A stretch of 64,000 nt of DNA from UBA11524 sp045591175 (GCA_045591175.1 JAZNSI010000039.1:1-64000); one strand, 5' to 3'; positions 51,116 through 59,726 are shown, counted from the first letter of the stretch. Made by a program: numbers and translations. The notes: a model not told the origin generated them from the letters alone.

Positions 51116-51517
51116 ATGGAACTGATCTACAAGCTGCTGGGCGTGGCCACCGCCGCCGCCGAGACCGTTGATCCCGCTGCTGCCGGCCAGGCCGCTGAGG
51201 ACCTGAGCGCCGGCCAGAGCCTGCTGCTGTCCCTGGGTTCCTTCTTCCCGCTGATCATCATGTTCGCGCTGATGTACTTCCTGATGATCCGCCCCGAGCA
51301 GAAGCGCAAGAAGAAGGAAAAGGCCATGCTGGAAGCCCTCAAGCGCGGCGACCGCATCTGCACCATCGGCGGCATCTACGGCACCATCATGGACATCAAG
51401 GACGACACCATCACCCTGGCTGTCGGCCGTGACAACCTGAGCATGGTCGTTGCCCGCTGGTCCATCCGCTCCGTGGAAGACGTGACCATCGAGAACGAGT
51501 CCGAAGCCCTGAACTAA
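51116..51517 (+). CDS. yajC: Preprotein translocase subunit YajC
   Basis: A 133-residue membrane protein that associates with SecDF. One membrane helix (FFPLIIMFALMYFLMIRPEQKRKKK) ends in the family hallmark RPEQKRKKK, followed by the soluble domain with LKRGDRICTIGGIYGTIMDI. The N-terminal extension of about 40 residues is rich in Ala. AAAGGAG lies 9 bases before the ATG. The usual partners tgt, queA, secD and secF are not adjacent. A strong terminator follows. Confidence 0.93.
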   Translation: MELIYKLLGVATAAAETVDPAAAGQAAEDLSAGQSLLLSLGSFFPLIIMFALMYFLMIRPEQKRKKKEKAMLEALKRGDRICTIGGIYGTIMDIKDDTITLAVGRDNLSMVVARWSIRSVEDVTIENESEALN

Positions 51518-51528
51518 GCTTCTCCATC

Positions 51529-51556
51529 GATCCGGCCTGTCGCCGGATCTTTTTTT
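51529..51556 (+). terminator. Terminator of yajC
   Basis: GATCCGGC (51529-51536) and GCCGGATC (51542-51549) form a perfect stem with a CTGTC loop, followed by seven T. Confidence 0.93.
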
Positions 51557-51635
51557 GTGCGCACATTCCCCGCTCCCAATGCATAGGCTGTGAGTGGAAA
51601 ACCACCCGAACGACCCTGTAACGGAGGCGGATGAT

Positions 51636-52418
51636 ATGAGCAACTGCAATTCTCTCTCCTGTAATCATCGCGGCGGATGGTGGGGCTGCGGCAGCAACTC
51701 CTGCGGCTGCGGCAGCACCTGCGGGACCAATACCTGCGGCTGCGTAGCCGGTGACAGCACGCCAGCCTGTAATCCCTGGGCGCCCTGGGGCCGCAGCGGC
51801 TGCTCCTGCGGACGCTGCAGCACCTGCAATCAGTGGGGCTGCGGCAGCTGGAACGGCTGCGGTACCTGCGGCAGCGTCGCCGGGGATACCACCTGCGGCT
51901 CCTGCAGCACTTGCGGCACCTGCTCCACCTGCGGCAATTCTCCCTGCACCTGCGGCGGCTGGAACACCTGCGCGAACGGCGCCTCCAGCGGCTACCTGGT
52001 ACCCCGGTACCAGTCCATCGGCCGTACATTCCAGCGGCGCATCACCCAAACCCTGTGCGTGGATGACATCCCCGACTGTGCCGAATCTCCCCTCACCCTG
52101 GTGAGCGTGAGCGTCTCCGGCCAGGCTGCCTGGGAGCAGATCAGCGAGTGCCGCCAGCAGCTTCTGCGGGTGACGGTGCCGGTCACGCTTCAAATCCGCG
52201 ACTGCGCGGGCCGCTGCCGTACCGGACATTCCACCGTCACGCTGACCATCCCTCTGTGCGGCTGCTCCTGCAACGACCTGTGGCGCGGCCAGCTCTACGT
52301 TGCGCCCTGCATCCGTCTGGCGGCCCCTGTCACCGAGAACGAAGACGGCTGCTTCGACGCGACCCTCGAAGTACAGGCAGAGGTCTACCTGGTGCAGATG
52401 GTGGCCATCAACAACTGA
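51636..52418 (+). CDS. Cysteine- and glycine-rich protein, possible spore coat protein
   Basis: A 260-residue protein with 34 cysteines, 24 of them in the first 125 residues. The N-terminal part is built of short irregular repeats such as GCGSNSCGCGSTCGTNTCGC and CSTCGTCSTCG, with VAGD units twice. The C-terminal part (about residues 130-260) is a folded-looking beta domain with evenly spread Cys (VTVPVTLQIRDCAGRC, LTIPLCGCSCND). There is no signal peptide, which fits a mother-cell coat or exosporium protein cross-linked by disulfides better than a secreted toxin; that is an inference from composition. The ATG at 51636 has GGAGG 8 bases upstream; an in-frame GTG at 51594 is poorer. No promoter was found before it. 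Confidence 0.75.
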   Translation: MSNCNSLSCNHRGGWWGCGSNSCGCGSTCGTNTCGCVAGDSTPACNPWAPWGRSGCSCGRCSTCNQWGCGSWNGCGTCGSVAGDTTCGSCSTCGTCSTCGNSPCTCGGWNTCANGASSGYLVPRYQSIGRTFQRRITQTLCVDDIPDCAESPLTLVSVSVSGQAAWEQISECRQQLLRVTVPVTLQIRDCAGRCRTGHSTVTLTIPLCGCSCNDLWRGQLYVAPCIRLAAPVTENEDGCFDATLEVQAEVYLVQMVAINN

Positions 52419-52427
52419 CGCATGCAA

Positions 52428-52471
52428 AAAGGGCAGCGACGCATCCCTCGGAGGGTGGATCGCTGCCCTTT
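52428..52471. terminator. Bidirectional terminator between the Cys-rich and VanW genes
   Basis: AAAGGGCAGCGA (52428-52439) and TCGCTGCCCTTT (52460-52471) form a perfect 12-bp stem. The loop contains a second small hairpin (CCCTC/GAGGG). The minus strand has five T after the stem. Confidence 0.88.
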
Positions 52472-52473
52472 CC

Positions 52474-53451
52474 TTATTCAGCCGCCCGGCGGAAGATCAC
52501 GGTCAGCACGCCGTCCTGCGCCATCACCTGCATTTCCAGCGGGAAGGCTTCATTGTTGTAGAAGGAAAAATCGCGGGTGCTGGCCACCGCCGCATCCAGG
52601 TTGCGGGGAACGTACTTCACCCCGTTGTAGGAGTGGAGCTGCCATTCATCCAGCGTCACGTCCACCTCCTGGATCGCGCCGAAGATGGTGGTGCTCACCT
52701 GACACACGCCGCCGCCATAGCCGTAGCCGTCCTTGGAGATATTCTTGGCGTACATATAGCCGTTGCTCTTGTTATAAGGGCCGCAGTACTGATTGAAGCT
52801 GAACTTCTCGCCCGGCTGAAGGACGATCCCCTGCAGGCGGCGGACGGCTTCCTCCAGGTTGAAGTCGCGGTTCCCCGGGTATTTCCCGCCCAGAGACTCA
52901 TTGTAGAAGGTGGTGAAGCCGTAGATCGCGTCGCCAGCCTGCGCATCCTCCGCCTTGACGAAGGGTACAAAGGTGTAGGACCCCATCGGGAGCTGCGCCC
53001 GGGCGCGCATCATCGGCAGGATGCCGATCTCCCGCGTGCAGAGGATATCCCCTGCATGCAGCGTATTGCCGCTGTATCCGTCCACCGCCAGGAACACGTC
53101 GCGGGTCATGGTCGCGACGCCCTCCAGCTGGGTCGTTCCAGGCAGGGGCGCTTCGGTCAGCCGGTAGAACTGGTACAGCCGGTCATGGGGCACATAGCCA
53201 ACGTCCTCGCCGTACTTGATGATGCACCAGTCGCCGTCAACGGCATACACGTCCACCAGCGCGTTCTCCGGGATGAGCCCCAGCCAGTCGCGGCTGTTCA
53301 GGTCCTTCACCTTGCGGATGCGGGTGTCCAGGCGCATGTACGCCTGCCATTGAGGTTCCCCGGGCAGGGCTTCACCCGCAGGGCCGGTCAATTCCGCCAA
53401 GGCGAACAGGGGCAGCAGCAGCGCAAGCAGCATACACAGGAGCTTCTTCAT
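52474..53451 (-). CDS. Secreted VanW-domain protein with SH3-like domain
   Basis: A 325-residue exported protein: signal peptide MKKLLCMLLALLLPLFALA, an SH3-like segment near residues 60-100 (VYAVDGDWCIIKYGEDVGYVPHDRL), and a C-terminal VanW domain with FSFNQYCGPYN and GGGVCQVSTTIF. VanW takes its name from vancomycin clusters but its role is unknown; most homologues, as here, are not linked to resistance genes and probably act at the cell wall. GGAGGAG precedes the ATG by 7 bases. No lipobox or sorting signal is seen. Confidence 0.85.
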   Translation of the reverse strand: MKKLLCMLLALLLPLFALAELTGPAGEALPGEPQWQAYMRLDTRIRKVKDLNSRDWLGLIPENALVDVYAVDGDWCIIKYGEDVGYVPHDRLYQFYRLTEAPLPGTTQLEGVATMTRDVFLAVDGYSGNTLHAGDILCTREIGILPMMRARAQLPMGSYTFVPFVKAEDAQAGDAIYGFTTFYNESLGGKYPGNRDFNLEEAVRRLQGIVLQPGEKFSFNQYCGPYNKSNGYMYAKNISKDGYGYGGGVCQVSTTIFGAIQEVDVTLDEWQLHSYNGVKYVPRNLDAAVASTRDFSFYNNEAFPLEMQVMAQDGVLTVIFRRAAE

Positions 53452-53535
53452 CGTGTTTCTCCTCCGGTTGGTTTGGCATTCATATAATAGACGAATGAGG
53501 CTGCCAAAACGTTCCCGAAAATGCAGAATTTTGTG

Positions 53536-53560
53536 AAAAAGAGGACGCTCGCGCGTCCTC
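53536..53560 (-). terminator. Terminator of the GH3 gene
   Basis: Minus strand: GAGGACGC, loop GCGA, GCGTCCTC, then five T. It lies about 20 bases past the stop codon. Confidence 0.9.
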
Positions 53561-53578
53561 CTTGTGTTATTTGGGGGA

Positions 53579-55669
53579 TTACTCGAAGGTCACGGTGGTC
53601 TTGATGGGCGCCTGACCCATCAGCTCCACGGACAGCGCGTCGGGCTGGCTCAGGCCGCAGTACAGGTCAAAGACCTTGCCGTCGGCGATGCGCTCGCCCT
53701 CGTCGTTGACGACGGTGAAGGCATTCTTGTCCAGCTTGACAGCGATCTGCTTCTCCTCGCCGGCCTTGAGGGCCACGCGGCCGAAGCCCGCCAGATGGGT
53801 GTTGACGACCTCGTACTTGGACTCGGTGTCGCGGACGTACACCTGCACGACGGTCTCGCCGTCCACCTTGCCGGTGTTGGCGACGGTCGCGGTCACCCAG
53901 CCGTTCTCTGCATCCACCGCGCAGTCCTTCACCTCGAAGGTGGTGTAGCTCAGGCCGAAGCCGAAGGGATACAGGGGCTTGCCGGTGAAGTAGCGGTAGG
54001 TGCGCTCCTTCATGCTGTAATCGGTGAAATCAGGCAGCTCTTCCACGCCATGGTAGAAGGTCAGGGGCAGCTTGCCGGAGGGGCTGACCTCGCCGAAGAG
54101 GATCTCCGCCAGCGCGGTACCGCCCGCCTGACCGGGATACCAGGCCAGGATCTGCGCGTCGCCCTGGGGGATGTTCAGCGCGGAGCCCACCGCTACGACA
54201 GTGACCACGGGCTTGCCGGTGGAAACCAGCGCGTCCAGCATCTTCTGCTGGCTTTCGGGCAGGTTCAGGTTCAGCTTGTCGCCGGACGCGAAGGCGTTGC
54301 CGGTATCGCCCTCTTCGCCCTCCAGGGTGGCGTCAAGGCCCACACAGGCGATGACCACATCGGCGTTCTCGGCGATCAGCTTGCACTCGGCAGCGCGGTC
54401 GTCCTCCACGCCCAGGTTCTGCATGCGATCCTTGAACAGGTGCGCGCCCTCGGAGTACAGCACGCGGATGCCATGCTCCTTGGCGTAGGCGCGGATGCCC
54501 TCCAGGAAGGTCACATAGCGGCTGGAAGTGCCGTTGTAGTTGCCCTCCAGCGCAGGGATGGAGTTGGCGTTGGGGCCGACGACGGCGACGGTCTTGACCT
54601 TTGCGGGATCAAGGGGCAGCACGCCGTTGTTCTTCAGCAGCACCATCGACTTCTCGGCGGCGGCCAGAGCCAGCGCGTCGTGCTCGTCGGTGTCGTTCTC
54701 GGTGAAGGGGATCGCGTCGTACTCGCAGTCGTCGGAGAGCATGCCCAGCAGGATGCGGCTGGTGTACATGCGCTCGCAGCTGAGGGTAATATCCTCCTCA
54801 GTGACCAGGCCTTCCTGATAAGCCTGCATCATGTGCAGATAGGTGTTGCCGCAGTTGAGGTCGCAGCCCATCTTGAGGGCCAGGGCGGCGGACTCGGGCG
54901 CGGTGTTGGTCACCATATGACGGGTATGGAAGTCGCGGATGGCCCAGCAGTCGGAGGTCACATGGCCTTCGAAGCCCCACTTCTCGCGCAGGATATCCAC
55001 CAGCAGGGTCTTGGAGCCGCAGGCAGCCTCACCGTTGACGCGGTTGTACGCGCCCATGAAGGACTCAACATTGGCTTCCTTCACCGCAGCCTCGAAGGCG
55101 GGCAGGTAGGTCTCCCACATGTCCTTCTGGTTGGAGATGGCGTCGAACTCATGACGGATGGCCTCGGGGCCGGAGTGCACCGCGAAGTGCTTGGCGCAGG
55201 CAGCGACCTTCAGGTACTTGCCGTCGCCCTGCAGGCCCTTGATGTAGCGCACGCCCAGACGGGTGGTCAGGTAGGGATCCTCACCATAGGTCTCGTGGCC
55301 GCGGCCCCAGCGGGGATCACGGAAGATGTTGATGTTGGGGCTCCACATGCTGAGGCCCTTATAAATATCGCGGTCCTCATGAGCGGCCTGGCCGTTGTAC
55401 TTGGCGCGGGCTTCGGTGCTGACCACCTTGGCGATCTCCTCATGGAAATCCTCATCGAAAATAGCCGCCAGACCGATGGCCTGGGGGAACACGGTGGCCG
55501 TACCGGCGCGGGCAACGCCGTGGAGTGCCTCATTCCACCAGTTGTAAGCGGGAATACCCAGACGCGGAATCGCGGGAGAATCAAAGCGCAGCTGCGTAGC
55601 CTTTTCCTCCAGCGTCATTTTGGAAACAAGCTCCTTCGCCATCCGGCGGGCTTCGTCACGATTCATCAT
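53579..55669 (-). CDS. Glycoside hydrolase family 3 (beta-xylosidase/beta-glucosidase type)
   Basis: A 696-residue retaining glycosidase. The N-terminal barrel has YNWWNEALHGVARAGTATVFPQAIGLAA, which resembles the plant-type xylosidase branch, AACAKHFAVHSGPE, and the nucleophile Asp240 in GHVTSDCWAI. A second alpha/beta domain and a fibronectin III-like C-terminal domain follow. There is no signal peptide, so it works on imported oligosaccharides. The ATG at 55669 follows AAGGAGAGAGG; an ATG at 55666 is equally open. No transporter or regulator for plant glycans lies nearby, so the natural substrate is uncertain. Confidence 0.92.
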   Translation of the reverse strand: MMNRDEARRMAKELVSKMTLEEKATQLRFDSPAIPRLGIPAYNWWNEALHGVARAGTATVFPQAIGLAAIFDEDFHEEIAKVVSTEARAKYNGQAAHEDRDIYKGLSMWSPNINIFRDPRWGRGHETYGEDPYLTTRLGVRYIKGLQGDGKYLKVAACAKHFAVHSGPEAIRHEFDAISNQKDMWETYLPAFEAAVKEANVESFMGAYNRVNGEAACGSKTLLVDILREKWGFEGHVTSDCWAIRDFHTRHMVTNTAPESAALALKMGCDLNCGNTYLHMMQAYQEGLVTEEDITLSCERMYTSRILLGMLSDDCEYDAIPFTENDTDEHDALALAAAEKSMVLLKNNGVLPLDPAKVKTVAVVGPNANSIPALEGNYNGTSSRYVTFLEGIRAYAKEHGIRVLYSEGAHLFKDRMQNLGVEDDRAAECKLIAENADVVIACVGLDATLEGEEGDTGNAFASGDKLNLNLPESQQKMLDALVSTGKPVVTVVAVGSALNIPQGDAQILAWYPGQAGGTALAEILFGEVSPSGKLPLTFYHGVEELPDFTDYSMKERTYRYFTGKPLYPFGFGLSYTTFEVKDCAVDAENGWVTATVANTGKVDGETVVQVYVRDTESKYEVVNTHLAGFGRVALKAGEEKQIAVKLDKNAFTVVNDEGERIADGKVFDLYCGLSQPDALSVELMGQAPIKTTVTFE

Positions 55670-55790
55670 ATGAAACCTCTCTCCTTCCAATTCGGACAGA
55701 TTATGCATCAATATTTCAATTTCCTGCCTTTGAAATCCTGCCTCGGCGCGCACAATTATTTGCTGACTTTTTCTCATTATTTGTCCTGTA

Positions 55791-55819
55791 TTGCAAGTCG
55801 CAGCTTTTTCTGTTATAAT
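55791..55819 (+). promoter_or_regulatory. Promoter of the HAD-hprK operon
   Basis: TTGCAA (55791-55796), 17 bases, TATAAT (55814-55819). The HAD start codon is 36 bases downstream. Confidence 0.82.
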
Positions 55820-55854
55820 AAGCATTGAATTTGGTTTTGATCGGAGAGAGACAC

Positions 55855-56688
55855 ATGCCCATTCGCGCCATCGCTTTTGATCTGGACGACACGCTGTTGC
55901 GCAGCGACCTGACCGTGTCGGATTACACGGTCGATATTCTGCACCGCGCAGCACAGCAGGGCATCGTGATCCTCCCCGCCTCGGGGCGCACGCGCGACAG
56001 CATGTTCCCGACGGTGCGGCGCATTGGATGCGCCTCCGCGTTCATCTCCTGCAACGGCGCAGATGTTTGGGGACTTCGTCCCGCTTCTGCCAGCCCAGCC
56101 CCGCAGACCGGCGCTGACTGTCCCCTGCTGATGCAGGAGCTTCTCCCCGTAGCGCTGGCCCACGAGGTCGCCCGCTTCGCTGCGGATCGCGGCGTATACT
56201 GCCAGACCTACTCCCCCGACCGCTTCTTCTACAGCATCGAAAACGAATACGCGGTTTCCTACGCCAGGTCATCCTCCCTGGAGGGCGATTACGTAGGCGA
56301 CCTGACCGCTTTCATCCATCGGCCCGTCACGAAGCTCCTGATGATGGACACCCCGGAGCGTATCGCTGCGCTCTATGAGGAAGCCCGCGCACTTTTCGCC
56401 GGACGCGCCTCCCTCACCTGCTCCAAGCCCTACTTCCTGGAGTGCAATCCCCTCAAGGCCACCAAGGGCAACGCGCTGCGCTGGTGCGGTGAGCATTTCG
56501 GCTTCACGATGGACGAGCTCATCGCCTTTGGCGACAGTCTCAACGACGTATCCATGCTGGAAGCAGCCGGCACCGGCGTCGCCATGGGCAATGCCCGCGA
56601 GGACGTGAAAGCGCTGGGCTTCCCCCTCTGCGCCACCTGCGACGAGGACGGCGTGGCCCGCTATATTGACCAGCACATTTTGCGATAA
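55855..56688 (+). CDS. Cof-type HAD family hydrolase
   Basis: A 277-residue HAD phosphatase of the Cof/YidA group (IIB cap). Motif I is FDLDDTLLRSD (nucleophile Asp near residue 8, proton donor two further on), motif II SGRTRDS, motif III KGNALRW and motif IV AFGDSLNDVSML. Substrates are usually sugar phosphates or flavin phosphates. The ATG at 55855 follows GGAGAGAG. It is 17 bases ahead of hprK and shares its promoter. Confidence 0.9.
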   Translation: MPIRAIAFDLDDTLLRSDLTVSDYTVDILHRAAQQGIVILPASGRTRDSMFPTVRRIGCASAFISCNGADVWGLRPASASPAPQTGADCPLLMQELLPVALAHEVARFAADRGVYCQTYSPDRFFYSIENEYAVSYARSSSLEGDYVGDLTAFIHRPVTKLLMMDTPERIAALYEEARALFAGRASLTCSKPYFLECNPLKATKGNALRWCGEHFGFTMDELIAFGDSLNDVSMLEAAGTGVAMGNAREDVKALGFPLCATCDEDGVARYIDQHILR

Positions 56689-56705
56689 GCATTTGGAGGA
56701 CACCT

Positions 56706-57641
56706 ATGATTCAGGCAGCAGATTTCCAACGCGCGCTGCAGCTGACGCTGCTTTCCCCCTCCACCCGCAAGGAATGGGACATCCGCACGGCGGATTTAAA
56801 CCGCCCCGGCATGCAGTTCTGCGGCTTTTATGAGTACTTCGCCTTCGAGCGTCCGCAGGTCATCGGCAAGGTCGAAATGACCTACCTGGAGGAGCAGCAT
56901 CCGGAGAAGCGCCGCGAAATGCTGGAGGCGTATTTCTCCTACGACATTCCCTGCGTGATCGTCTGCCGCGGCATGCGCGCTCCCGCTGAGCTGCTCGAGG
57001 CTGCCGCCGCCCATGATATCGCCGTCTACCAGACGGACATGCTGACCACGAAGTTCACCTTCAACGCCATCAACTACCTCAACCGCTGCCTTGCGCCCCG
57101 CGTGACCCGTCACGGCGTGCTGGTATCGGTGGACGGTATCGGCGTGCTGCTCACCGGCGAAAGCGGCGTGGGCAAGTCCGAGGCTGCGCTGGAGCTCGTC
57201 CGCCGCGGTCACCAGCTGGTGGCTGACGATGTGGTGGACATCTGCAAGGTGTCGGACAACCGCCTGGTGGGCGAATGCCCGGAGATGGTGCGCCACTTCA
57301 TGGAAATCCGCGGCATCGGCATCATCGACATCCGCACGATGTACGGCGTTTCCGCCGTGGCCCAAAGCCGCTCCATCGACCTGGTGATGAACATGGAGCA
57401 CTGGGTGCAGGGCAAGGCCTACGACCGTCTGGGCCTCCACGAGGAATACCAGACCATCCTCGGCGTGAAGGTCCCCTGCCAGACCCTGCCTGTACGCCCC
57501 GGCCGAAACCTCGCCATCATCATCGAGGTAGCCGCCCGCAACCTGAGCCTGAAGCGCATGGGCTACTCCGCCGCCAAGGAGCTGGACAAGCGCATGCAGG
57601 ATATGATCCGCAAGCGCTCCGGCCAGGGGGACGAAGAATAA
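56706..57641 (+). CDS. hprK: HPr kinase/phosphorylase
   Basis: A 311-residue bifunctional enzyme that phosphorylates Ser46 of HPr according to glycolytic state and so sets carbon catabolite control. The N-terminal domain is followed by Walker A GESGVGKS (residues 151-158), HQLVADDVVDI and the HprK signature MEIRGIGIIDIRTMYG. TTGGAGG precedes the ATG by 8 bases. No ptsH, ccpA or lgt is nearby; the partner HPr must be encoded elsewhere. Confidence 0.96.
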   Translation: MIQAADFQRALQLTLLSPSTRKEWDIRTADLNRPGMQFCGFYEYFAFERPQVIGKVEMTYLEEQHPEKRREMLEAYFSYDIPCVIVCRGMRAPAELLEAAAAHDIAVYQTDMLTTKFTFNAINYLNRCLAPRVTRHGVLVSVDGIGVLLTGESGVGKSEAALELVRRGHQLVADDVVDICKVSDNRLVGECPEMVRHFMEIRGIGIIDIRTMYGVSAVAQSRSIDLVMNMEHWVQGKAYDRLGLHEEYQTILGVKVPCQTLPVRPGRNLAIIIEVAARNLSLKRMGYSAAKELDKRMQDMIRKRSGQGDEE

Positions 57642-57652
57642 TTGCATAGCAA

Positions 57653-57692
57653 AACCGCCGCGCTCCTGATGTATGGGAGTGCGGCGGTTTTT
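57653..57692 (+). terminator. Terminator of the HAD-hprK operon
   Basis: ACCGCCGC-GCTCC pairs with GGGAG-T-GCGGCGGT around a TGATGTAT loop, followed by five T. It ends 2 bases before the stop of the convergent membrane-protein gene. Confidence 0.88.
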
Positions 57693-57694
57693 GT

Positions 57695-58051
57695 TTACAG
57701 GAGCCCGAAATACATGAATACATGACCGACAAGGGAGATGAATGATACAAAAGCAGGGATGGCACTCATCACGCGTAGCATATCCGATATGGTCTGGCAC
57801 TTGGGATAACCGCCAAAGGCCTTTTCGCCCCGCCGACGCAGCCAGATTCCGAGAAGAAATAATATCGCGCCGCCTCCATACATCCAGATTGACATGTTGA
57901 TATTCGTCACATGGCTACGCCATTTCGATGAAGGTAATACACTAACCACAAAAGGAACTGTAAGCATCAAAAACGGCAGTCCATCCATCACCAGCTGAAA
58001 AGCAATCCGCGTCTTCACATGGCGGCCAAAGAACTGCGAGTTTTTCCCCAT
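57695..58051 (-). CDS. Small membrane protein, unrecognised
   Basis: A 118-residue protein with three predicted membrane helices (about residues 22-40, 55-70 and 92-115) and basic loops (LRRRGEKAFGGYPKC). I know no family for it. GGGAGG lies 6 bases before the ATG. It forms a pair with the next upstream gene, 13 bases apart. Base composition is visibly lower in G+C than the surrounding core genes, which suggests recent acquisition. Confidence 0.65.
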   Translation of the reverse strand: MGKNSQFFGRHVKTRIAFQLVMDGLPFLMLTVPFVVSVLPSSKWRSHVTNINMSIWMYGGGAILFLLGIWLRRRGEKAFGGYPKCQTISDMLRVMSAIPAFVSFISLVGHVFMYFGLL

Positions 58052-58064
58052 CGTTTACCTCCCT

Positions 58065-58457
58065 TTACCTTGCAAGAAGCGAAACAACTTGAGCGATTGC
58101 CGTCAGCGCGATCCGCGCGCCCGCAACAATCAGTTCTACATTCAGCCCCCATTCCAACGCGCTGCAGCAGGCGCTGTATCCCCTTCCGTGCGGGTAAGCC
58201 TTTCGCAGTCCAGAGAGCATATATTTGCCAAGCACGGAGAAAAGCGGTGCGATAAAAGTTGATATCCCCCACATTTCATTCGCGATCTCAATGCTCAGCG
58301 CAGAATCGTCAAAAGCGGCGAAGTTATAATACATCGCTCGCAGCCAAAAGATGACAGGAAGCGCTGCAACCGCAGATATCATCAGCAGCCTGATGACAAA
58401 CACAGCCACTGCCTGTGTATCATCCCAGTTGGAAAATCTTAAGCGGAAGCCATGCAA
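58065..58457 (-). CDS. Small membrane protein, unrecognised
   Basis: A 130-residue protein with about three hydrophobic segments (residues 17-42, 68-85 and 103-125), an N-terminal arginine-containing tail and two adjacent cysteines near residue 97. I do not recognise it. It starts with TTG at 58457: AAGGAGG is 9 bases upstream. Its promoter at 58482-58510 is good, which supports it as a real gene. It is cotranscribed with the 118-residue protein; together they could form a small membrane complex. Lower G+C like its partner. Confidence 0.6.
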   Translation of the reverse strand: MHGFRLRFSNWDDTQAVAVFVIRLLMISAVAALPVIFWLRAMYYNFAAFDDSALSIEIANEMWGISTFIAPLFSVLGKYMLSGLRKAYPHGRGYSACCSALEWGLNVELIVAGARIALTAIAQVVSLLAR

Positions 58458-58481
58458 ATCTCCGCACCTCCTTCCTCCGCC

Positions 58482-58510
58482 ATCCTACCACACTCCCCCA
58501 TTCGCGTCAA
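58482..58510 (-). promoter_or_regulatory. Promoter of the small membrane protein pair
   Basis: Minus strand: TTGACG (58510-58505), 17 bases, TAGGAT (58487-58482). The predicted transcript starts only about 20 bases before the TTG start. Confidence 0.65.
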
Positions 58511-58527
58511 CAAAACCGACCCAAGTT

Positions 58528-58539
58528 TTACAGCTGTAA
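58528..58539. promoter_or_regulatory. 12-bp palindrome TTACAGCTGTAA
   Basis: A perfect palindrome whose core TACA-GC-TGTA matches the TACA-N2-TGTA core bound by BlaI/MecI/CopY repressors. It lies 18 bases beyond the minus-35 of the leftward promoter and about 90 bases before the glucokinase start. The function is inferred from sequence alone. Confidence 0.4.
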
Positions 58540-58630
58540 CAATTTCGCCTTGTTTGCAGGAAAAACCACCGTCCAGCACGAATAGATAAATGGTTTGAAA
58601 TATCTTCCTATCCATAAGGAGGTACATGAT

Positions 58631-59575
58631 ATGGTTTACATCGGTTTTGACGTGGGCGGCACCGGCGTGCAGGTCGGCGTGGTGAATGAAAAGGGCGAGA
58701 TCCTGTGCAAGGGCAACATGGTCACCCGCACGGACATCCCCGTGGCGGATCAGATCAAGGCCATGGCGGACTGCGCCCTGGAGACCCTGGGCCGTTCCGG
58801 TTACGGCCTGAATGACGTGAAATCCCTGGGCGCTGGCCTGCCCGGCGTGGTGGATCCCCGCACGGGCCATGTGGCCTTCTGCCCCAACCTGGGCTGGAAG
58901 GATGTTGACTTCGCCGGTGAAATGCGCAAGCACATCGACAAGCCCGTCTATATGGACAACGACGCCACTGTCGCAGGACTGGCAGAGAACGTCGCGGGCG
59001 TCAGCGCGGGCGCGCACTCCAGCGTGTTCCTGACCCTGGGCACCGGCGTTGGCGGCGGCATCGTCATCGGCGGCAAGGTGTGGAGCGGCTTCCACGGCGT
59101 GGGCAGCGAGATCGGCCACATGATCATCGAAATGGACGGCAATCCCTGCAACTGCGGCAACCGCGGCTGTCTGGAGCGCTACTGCTCCGCCACCGCCATC
59201 ATTCTGGCGGCCCGCGCGGCGGTCAATCAGTATCAGGACAGCGCCATCATGGCCAAGTGCGAAGGCGATCCCATGAAGATCAACGCCAAGATGGTCTTCG
59301 ACGCCGCCAAGGAAGGCGACGAGCTAGGCCTGAAGCTCTTCAATGAGTACGTGAAGGCCCTGTCCACCACCATCGTGAACATCATCCACTTCCTCGACCC
59401 CGAGGTGATCGCCCTGGGCGGCGGCGTGTCCAAAGCCGGCGATTTCCTGCTGGATGCTCTGCGCAAGGAAGTAGCCCATCTGGTCATGTACAAGACCATG
59501 CCCTACGCCCGCATCGAGCTGGCCAAGCTTGGCCCGGACGCCGGCATCATCGGCGCGGCAATGCTGGGGCTTTGA
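58631..59575 (+). CDS. glk: ROK-family glucokinase
   Basis: A 314-residue sugar kinase, probably glucose to glucose-6-phosphate. The ATP loop is GFDVGGTGVQVGVV, the substrate region has DNDATVAGLAEN, the ROK signature and zinc motif are CNCGNRGCLERYCS, and the adenine site is ALGGGVSKAGDFLL. There is no DNA-binding domain, so it is not a ROK repressor. The ATG at 58631 follows AAGGAGG at 9 bases. The related substrates N-acetylmannosamine or allose are possible. Confidence 0.9.
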   Translation: MVYIGFDVGGTGVQVGVVNEKGEILCKGNMVTRTDIPVADQIKAMADCALETLGRSGYGLNDVKSLGAGLPGVVDPRTGHVAFCPNLGWKDVDFAGEMRKHIDKPVYMDNDATVAGLAENVAGVSAGAHSSVFLTLGTGVGGGIVIGGKVWSGFHGVGSEIGHMIIEMDGNPCNCGNRGCLERYCSATAIILAARAAVNQYQDSAIMAKCEGDPMKINAKMVFDAAKEGDELGLKLFNEYVKALSTTIVNIIHFLDPEVIALGGGVSKAGDFLLDALRKEVAHLVMYKTMPYARIELAKLGPDAGIIGAAMLGL

Positions 59576-59603
59576 TTTCGCATTTACCGGATGTATCCCA
59601 TTT

Positions 59604-59638
59604 CCCCGGAGGATCTCGCATTCTCTGGGGATTTTTTC
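59604..59638 (+). terminator. Terminator of glk
   Basis: CCCCGGAG (59604-59611) and CTCTGGGG (59623-59630) pair with one mismatch and are followed by a run of six T. Confidence 0.8.
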
Positions 59639-59726
59639 TTTGCAAAATGCAGGAAAAACAAGGATTTCCGTCCTTTGGCGTTGTATATGTATAAGCGTGT
59701 ATTCACAAGATAAGGAAGATGATACG

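Noticed and set aside
51636..52418. Metallothionein or lantibiotic-type peptide
   Set aside because: It is far too long, has a large separate beta domain, and lacks modification enzymes or a leader-peptide arrangement nearby.
52474..53451. Vancomycin resistance gene
   Set aside because: A VanW domain alone does not give resistance; no vanHAX-type ligase or dehydrogenase genes are in the window.
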